The notes below the pieces were generated by a model. It made no database searches, was not told the origin of the DNA, and saw only the letters and a program-made list of their open reading frames with translations. Of a DNA stretch of 64,000 nt, positions 58,836-64,000 are shown one piece after another (position 1 is the stretch's first letter; each line of letters begins with the position of its first letter). The stretch lies in assembly GCF_037102585.1 (NCBI RefSeq), contig NW_027043820.1, positions 1,522,501 through 1,586,500 of the forward strand, written 5' to 3'. The translations under genes and the position numbers were made by a program. The DNA comes from Saccharomycopsis crataegensis. Lineage: Eukaryota > Ascomycota > Saccharomycetes > Ascoideales > Saccharomycopsidaceae.

Positions 58836-61580
58836 TTAAGGATAACCACAATCATCCTGTTCCTCTCCAAACAAAATCACATTATCAGAGGCTTCAATGC
58901 CATTCAAAATATTTTCAATTTCTGGTCCATAAATTTCTGTTTCTGCTTGTTCTTGAGGTCTGTTCGAGTCAAGGATTTGCGTTGTAGTCCCGAGGCACTC
59001 ACTTATGTTGCTGGAAGTGGAACTACTCAAGAACAGCAAAGGAAGAGTTGATTGAAATGATTCGTTGCCATCCTTTTTGGTTAAAATGAAAACATTGTCA
59101 CCATTAGTGGCAGTTAAGTAAGATTTTATCCTCAAATAGGTTATCATTTTATTTTGTTCCAAACTCAGCCTGCGAATTCCGACAACATCACGTACGGCTG
59201 AAAAACTCGATTCAAGTTTGCTATTAGAAACGTTAACATATTCGTTGGAAAATTTCTCCATTTTCTCTAAATATTGAAAACTGAATTGGTAATGCCTCAC
59301 CGTATCTTTACCATCAAGTATTAAGTGTAATGTCTTTATTGCCGAGTCGAGCGCAATAGATATCACAGGTGCATTTACTGCAGTTGATATGATATCAAAC
59401 CCCTCCTCCGAATCCATTTTCCCGGGGTCGTTACTGAAGTCAGATTGAAACATCACATGTAATTTCCTAATGTAAGCATCCAATTTTACTTTATCTATCT
59501 TCACACTTTCATTCTCGACAAAAAAAGGCATCCAAAAGGCGAACCTCTCATCTATGATAATATGTAATTGGACTGCAGGTTGCTTAAAATATTTTACGAG
59601 GTATTTCATGAACACTGGAATAGATGAGAAGAATGACAATATGACCCCCGGACTGCATTTTGGTTGAAGCTCTGATACCTTTTCAAAGTTCAATGTATCA
59701 GCCCCTTTCTCAAAAAATGAGACGAGCTGTTCAGCTATCTCTTTAAAGGTATATGGGGGTTTATCATTCATATACATATTGTGGAAAGAACTTAAACCTT
59801 TGGACCCCTTGATGAAAAATCTGGAAATTTCAAGGTATAGGCGGTAAAAGGAAGTCAAGGCCATTAACAAACCGCTTAAATCATCATACAGACTGCTTTG
59901 GAGAGAGGTCATATACTTGAAGCAATATCCTAGTAAGCAAGTATCAGCTTTGAGCTTTTCCACATCCAGTTTACTGATGCCTTAAAAAAGATTAGTAATC
60001 TCCGGAATCTTTGAATCAAGTAACATCTCTATGTACTTCAGATACCACTCAAAGGTCCTGTATCTGGATGACCATCTAGTAGCCACTGGCAAAGGTGGAA
60101 CGCTTCCAACTATTGCCCTAATTACAGCCTTGTATTTACCATATCCATTTATCTTGCAACTTATAGTTCTCAACTTCGTGTAAAGATCAATCTCTGTCTG
60201 TATCATCTCTTTATTTATCAAATACCTGCTCTTTGTCAGTTGATTTCGATCCACCGCCACAAGGTTTGTCAAGATACAATTGACAAATAAGTTAATACTG
60301 TGTAAAATACATGGTATTGAAGTCGAGCCTAGTTCCCTAATAACTGCCTCATTGGTTACAAGATTATCACAGGTATAGGATATAACCTTTTCTTGAATCC
60401 CATATTTGACCAATACACTCTCTATCGTCTCCTTGATACCTTGTACCGACTCATTTTCAATCAATACAAGATCCAAAATGACGTAAATTTTCTCGTCAAC
60501 AGCCGTGCTCTCATCAGGAGTAAGGAAATCACCTCTCTGGAAAACAGCTAAAATTGCAAGATTAAGATCTCCACTTGATATAGACTTGTATACATCAAAG
60601 CATAAGGATACGGCTCCTTTCCTCTTGAAAATATTTTTAAGCCTTTTGAATATTGCTAAATCGAGTTGCAGAATCTTTTCCTTCAATGATGGCACATTTG
60701 TTATCTCATTATCCAAAATTCTCTGATATCCAGGAAAATTTATGGAGCTGTAAGCATAATTCCCCATACAAAACATGACCATAATATCTTTTGTTGCCGG
60801 TGTCCAGCTAGACACGGACTTGAGCTCCTCAGGAGCAGGTTTTCCAGTGTAGAAGTCGGCAATCCCTGGAACTCTTGCATGTATATTAAATCTTTTGGTC
60901 GTGTCTTTGACACCGTGAGCACTTTTAAAATGTTCTCTGATTAATCTATCTGAGTGATTAAGAAGCCAACTAGTAAGGCATCTTTTGTAGTTGCAGACAA
61001 CTCTGGGAGCATCAGAGTTAGAATCAATTGTAACCCAACTATTTTGCAACGTCTTTGAGTTGGGGATTCTCTCTGGTAAAGGTGAAGATTCAGCCTCATC
61101 AATACTTTCCAAGGTTCCGTTAGACCAGTAGCTTTGATCCTCTTCACTAGTTGACTAATTCGCTTCCATTGTTGAATGTAGATAGCACCCAATCAACAGC
61201 TAGGTTTCTAACTGTAGCAGCTTTGAGAACCAAATCGATTTACTAGCCCACTTTTGGCTACTTATTAAAACAGAAGTGCTCATAATCACAGTACCATAAC
61301 TCGACCACTTCGCACCTTTCTTTACAAATATTATTCAGCTAATTTTATCTTACTCTTTACTTCATACGTAATTCTTATTAGAACAATCGAACATCGATTA
61401 TTATTTATCATCATTAAGCTATTGGTAACTGCTACTCGTCGTTTACGGATACTGCCACAAGGATATTCAGAACCTATTCGCATCTTCCTTACCCTGCTTT
61501 CACAAAGAAATACACGTGAAAGCACTCGTGATCAATCGTTTCATAATCACGTGACACATACACCCTCACTATTCTCAATG
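58538..61580 (-). mobile_element. Candidate hAT DNA transposon, extent from a short inverted repeat
   Basis: CATTGAGAAT (58538-58547) and ATTCTCAATG (61571-61580) are exact reverse complements lying outside the transposase frame. Aligned outward-in, both continue into AGGG after a gap of one to four bases. They would bound a 3,043-bp element with one gene, a usual hAT size. However, hAT ends normally fit YARNG with 8-bp target duplications, and none is found at these borders, so the limits are tentative while the hAT coding content is solid. Confidence 0.45.
58836..61169 (-). pseudogene. hAT-family transposase gene with two in-frame stops
   Basis: One reading frame runs from ATG 61169 to 58836 (about 777 codons) without any frameshift. 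It is interrupted by TAG at 61157-61155, four codons after the ATG, and TAA at 59984-59982. Parts in order: a BED-type zinc finger (VVCNYKRCLTSWLLNHSDRL then HFKSAHGV, C-x4-C and H-x4-H), a catalytic block beginning LCFDVYKSISSGDLNLAIL, VISYTCDNLVTNEAVI, then CILHSINLFVNCIL and PVATRWSSRYRTF. The C-terminal part is a weaker dimerisation-like region. These are hAT hallmarks. Two stops with an otherwise open frame suggest recent loss. Translation from an internal codon, or domestication, is less likely. Confidence 0.85.
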
Positions 61581-61763
61581 GAGGAATGAAAAGAAAATGC
61601 TCTCATACATTTTCACACACGTCACCGTGGCGAACCCTGACAGCACGCGTGCGTCCAGCAACTCAACGGTGCTCCCTTGTAAATTTTTCGTTAAAAACGA
61701 CAAACCAGCAAGGTTGATAAGCAACTTCAGTAACGACTCTCAACAGAATATTACCCATGAGCC
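61170..61763. other. Upstream region of the hAT gene and MSC2
   Basis: Divergent interval. It holds two CACGTG sites (61513-61518 and 61549-61554), the right arm of the candidate hAT inverted repeat, and ACGCGT at 61645-61650. MSC2 probably uses the CACGTG or ACGCGT elements. Confidence 0.5.
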
Positions 61764-64000
61764 ATGTCTCCTACAAAGAAAAAGAAGACAGCTATACCTC
61801 AGTTGCAAACCAACTTTGAGGAAGGCTTCAGGAGCATGATCAGTCCAATCGAAGAAATAGATGAGGTTTCGCCAGTTCTGAATGCAGTTAACCCTTTCTC
61901 GGACAGAGAATCAAAAGATAATAATAACAACCATCTCCATTCCAGCAGCTTGCCAGCTAATATTTTATTCAATTCGTACATCAGCAAAACTGAAGATGAC
62001 ACGCCGGTCGTGAACAACATCTTGACAGTTCCTGATATCAACATGGATACCAATCAATCCCCAGTGACTCCAAACGAGCTTTTTTATGGGAAAACGAGAG
62101 GTCACTCAAGAAGGCTTCCTGATTACGGTAATGACAGTGATTTTGATTACGCCAGAAACTTCTCCTTTGGTGCCGGCTCTGCTTCAAATGACCATTCTCA
62201 TGAGCATACTCACAGTAATGGTGATTCGCATGAACATGCTCACGGCAACGATGATTCACATGAACACGACCATTCACATGAACATGCTCACAGCCACGAT
62301 GATTCACATGAGCACGACCATTCTCATGAACACGGCCATTCACATGAACATGAACACGACCATTCTCATAATCATGCACACGATCGTGATGAACACGACC
62401 ATTCTCATAATCATGCACACGATCGTGGTGAACATGACGAAACCTATAGCCATGAACATACTCACAATCATAATTATTCACATGGCCATGATCAATATGA
62501 TTCCCAAAAATATGATGCATCGACTCAACACTCCCATTCCCACAATGACCATGGGCACTCACATTCATCCAACCACAACGACACCACCCATGAAAAGGAA
62601 TCTTGTCACTCCCATGGACACCCCCATTCTCATCAAAACCTTAGTGATACTTGCACTCATCATGAAGAAGAGACTGGCTCACAAAATCCATTAAACAATT
62701 TGATCTCATATTTATTCCCATTCTTGAATGATTCCTCGGATGATGACCATAGACTGAAAATGCCTTTGAATTCAATATGGTCGTTTATTACACAACTATA
62801 CCAAAGCAAAGAAACGAAGAGTATTTTTAGATTCTTAGTGTTGAATTTCACCTTCATGTTTGTTCAAATGGTTTATTCGTTTAGATCCAAATCATTGGGA
62901 TTGTTTTCCGATTCTTTGCACATGTTGTTAGATTGTTCATCCTTGGCTATCGGATTGTTTGCTAAATTAATCTCTAAAAATATAACCTCAATATTCTACG
63001 ACGTGAGAGAAACTGACACAGCCTGCAACTCCCATTCTCACGGCAACTCCCATTCTCATGATGATCACTCTTCACAATCACATTTGCATTCACATTCTGA
63101 AGATCACAGCACATCATTAGATACTGCCCAACAATCAAGATCAAACGTTTTGTCCAGCGCCATATTTACTAAATATCCATTTGGATTGGCAAGGATCGAG
63201 ACATTAGCTGCGTTTGTCAATGGTATTTTATTAATTTCCATTGTGCAAGACATTTTTTTCCAATCCATCGACAGAATTCTCAATCCAGTTCCTTTGAAGA
63301 ATATCAATGAATTGCTCGTGGTCAGTATATTAGGGTTGGTGGTGAACTTAGTTGGTATTTTTGCTTTTAATCATGGTGAAGATGAAGATGAAGGTAGCGG
63401 GCATGGCCATTCACATTCTTTAAAAGGTCTATTTGGCGGGGGTGATAAAAAAAAAGATGACCACCAACACTCACACGACGGGAATGTAGCTTGTGCCTAT
63501 GACCAAGATGATCCATATTTACAGAAGTTGACTCATCTTAGTGATGACGAGTCTTTTGGTTCCAATTCCTCTAATGAAAATGATCATGGTATCTTCTTGC
63601 ATATTCTAGCCGATACATTGGGGTCATTTGGTGTCATTGTTTCTACCATTTTGCTTAAATTCTTCCCTACTTTTAAAGTCTTGGACCCTGTTTCCTCGTT
63701 GTTTATTATCATCTTGATTTTGGCCTCATCCATACCATTGATCAAGAATTCTTTTATGAACTTATTGTTGATATTGAATCAAAAGGAAAAGTTTCTAGCT
63801 CGTTACAGTAACTCCGAAGCTCTCATCAAGGATTTACTCAATGACTTGTATGAAACTCCTGGTGTTTTGAATATCAATAAAATCAAAGTTTGGAAAGATG
63901 AACGTGGGGGTGGCGGAGGAGGACATTCACACTCTCATTCTCATAGTCACTCACATAATGACGAATCCGAAGCTCATCACAAAAGAACAGGATTGATTGG
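61764..64000 (+). CDS. MSC2: ER zinc transporter of the CDF family, Msc2 (3' end outside the window)
   Basis: 745 codons from ATG 61764 to the window edge. A Ser/Asn-rich N-terminus is followed by a histidine-rich region of about 170 residues (roughly 139-305, mostly HSHEHxH). The cation diffusion facilitator membrane domain begins near 355 (FRFLVLNFTFMFVQMVYSFR), with the zinc-site SDSLHMLLD and later GIFLHILADTLGSFG. Further His-rich loops lie between (HSHGNSHSHDDHSS; HGHSHSLKGL), and a HSHSHSHSHSH run comes near residue 715. Msc2 pairs with Zrg17 to bring zinc into the ER. The position of the very long cytosolic His region before the first visible membrane helices is unusual. Confidence 0.93.
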   Translation, partial: MSPTKKKKTAIPQLQTNFEEGFRSMISPIEEIDEVSPVLNAVNPFSDRESKDNNNNHLHSSSLPANILFNSYISKTEDDTPVVNNILTVPDINMDTNQSPVTPNELFYGKTRGHSRRLPDYGNDSDFDYARNFSFGAGSASNDHSHEHTHSNGDSHEHAHGNDDSHEHDHSHEHAHSHDDSHEHDHSHEHGHSHEHEHDHSHNHAHDRDEHDHSHNHAHDRGEHDETYSHEHTHNHNYSHGHDQYDSQKYDASTQHSHSHNDHGHSHSSNHNDTTHEKESCHSHGHPHSHQNLSDTCTHHEEETGSQNPLNNLISYLFPFLNDSSDDDHRLKMPLNSIWSFITQLYQSKETKSIFRFLVLNFTFMFVQMVYSFRSKSLGLFSDSLHMLLDCSSLAIGLFAKLISKNITSIFYDVRETDTACNSHSHGNSHSHDDHSSQSHLHSHSEDHSTSLDTAQQSRSNVLSSAIFTKYPFGLARIETLAAFVNGILLISIVQDIFFQSIDRILNPVPLKNINELLVVSILGLVVNLVGIFAFNHGEDEDEGSGHGHSHSLKGLFGGGDKKKDDHQHSHDGNVACAYDQDDPYLQKLTHLSDDESFGSNSSNENDHGIFLHILADTLGSFGVIVSTILLKFFPTFKVLDPVSSLFIIILILASSIPLIKNSFMNLLLILNQKEKFLARYSNSEALIKDLLNDLYETPGVLNINKIKVWKDERGGGGGGHSHSHSHSHSHNDESEAHHKRTGLI
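62352..62429 (+). repeat. 39-bp tandem repeat inside MSC2
   Basis: Two adjacent 39-bp units (62352-62390 and 62391-62429) differ at one base and encode EHDHSHNHAHDRD and EHDHSHNHAHDRG. A third unit starts and decays. It shows the His loop growing by tandem duplication. Confidence 0.9.

Noticed and set aside
58638-61561. GACACATAC direct repeat on both sides of the hAT gene as a target duplication
   Set aside because: The bases just inside the two copies are not inverted repeats of each other, so no element ends fit.
62038-62568. A 176-codon His-rich ORF on the minus strand
   Set aside because: It is the complement of the MSC2 CAT/CAC repeats. The His content on both strands comes from the repeat composition, while the plus frame continues into a transporter domain.
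1-64000. tRNA genes, CRISPR-like arrays and LTR retroelements
   Set aside because: I looked on both strands for TPsiC-loop/B-box strings (GGTTCGANNCC), regularly spaced repeats and reverse-transcriptase motifs, and saw none I could support by eye. A covariance-model search would be decisive for tRNAs.

Overview
This is a 64-kb piece of a budding-yeast chromosome: densely packed, AT-rich, single-copy genes with short introns carrying TACTAAC-type branch sites. Several features point to the Candida/CTG clade (Serinales). Both ribosomal-protein promoters carry CCCTAA (Tbf1-like) plus CACATGA (Cbf1-like) sites, and there are YAT2/CTN3-type, MP65/SCW-type and Pga-type cell-wall genes. I could not prove CUG reassignment from conserved positions, so the clade is an inference and no species is claimed.

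Layout. 1-2.2 kb: MCD4 (5' part only, minus) diverges from SFH5. 2.2-9.2 kb: two long gene-free stretches (3.4 and 2.7 kb) flank one small SANT/Myb regulator gene. 9.2-15 kb: a CTN3/YAT2-type carnitine acyltransferase homologue lacking the catalytic histidine, RPS5, and IBA57. 15-22.5 kb: HDA3, an LRR protein resembling STK11IP, and an unrecognised pair of ORFs in the same frame separated by two stops. 22.6-32.7 kb: RPO31 (Pol III), PEF1 (spliced), RPS11 (spliced), a membrane-anchored glutaredoxin, and a YML079W-type cupin. 33.9-41.3 kb: an orphan zinc-finger gene, DPB2, an unknown coiled-coil protein, and DCP1. 41.8-51.9 kb: a GH17 cell-wall glucanase, DID2 (three exons, one of 20 nt), two GPI cell-wall proteins sharing a cysteine module, and between these two a small two-exon gene. 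52.5-58.3 kb: ERF4 (with a terminal intron), a PalH-type pH sensor, POA1, an HD-domain hydrolase, and GET5. 58.5-61.6 kb: a hAT DNA-transposon copy whose frame is intact except for two stops. 61.8 kb to the end: MSC2 (truncated by the window) with a very histidine-rich loop.

Most genes are housekeeping and are not functionally clustered. A loose theme from 41.8 to 55.4 kb is cell surface and environment: glucanase, GPI proteins, Ras palmitoylation (ERF4), the alkaline-pH sensor, and ESCRT-III (DID2, whose complex works downstream of PalH sensors).

I found no convincing tRNA, rRNA, CRISPR array or LTR element. The most unusual items are the catalytically altered carnitine acyltransferase, the 21.2-22.4 kb tandem ORFs with an overlapping uORF, the DID2 microexon, the ERF4 intron whose branch site doubles as a stop codon, the hAT copy, and the 2.7-kb gene-free region with perfect palindromes and a CCAAT cluster.
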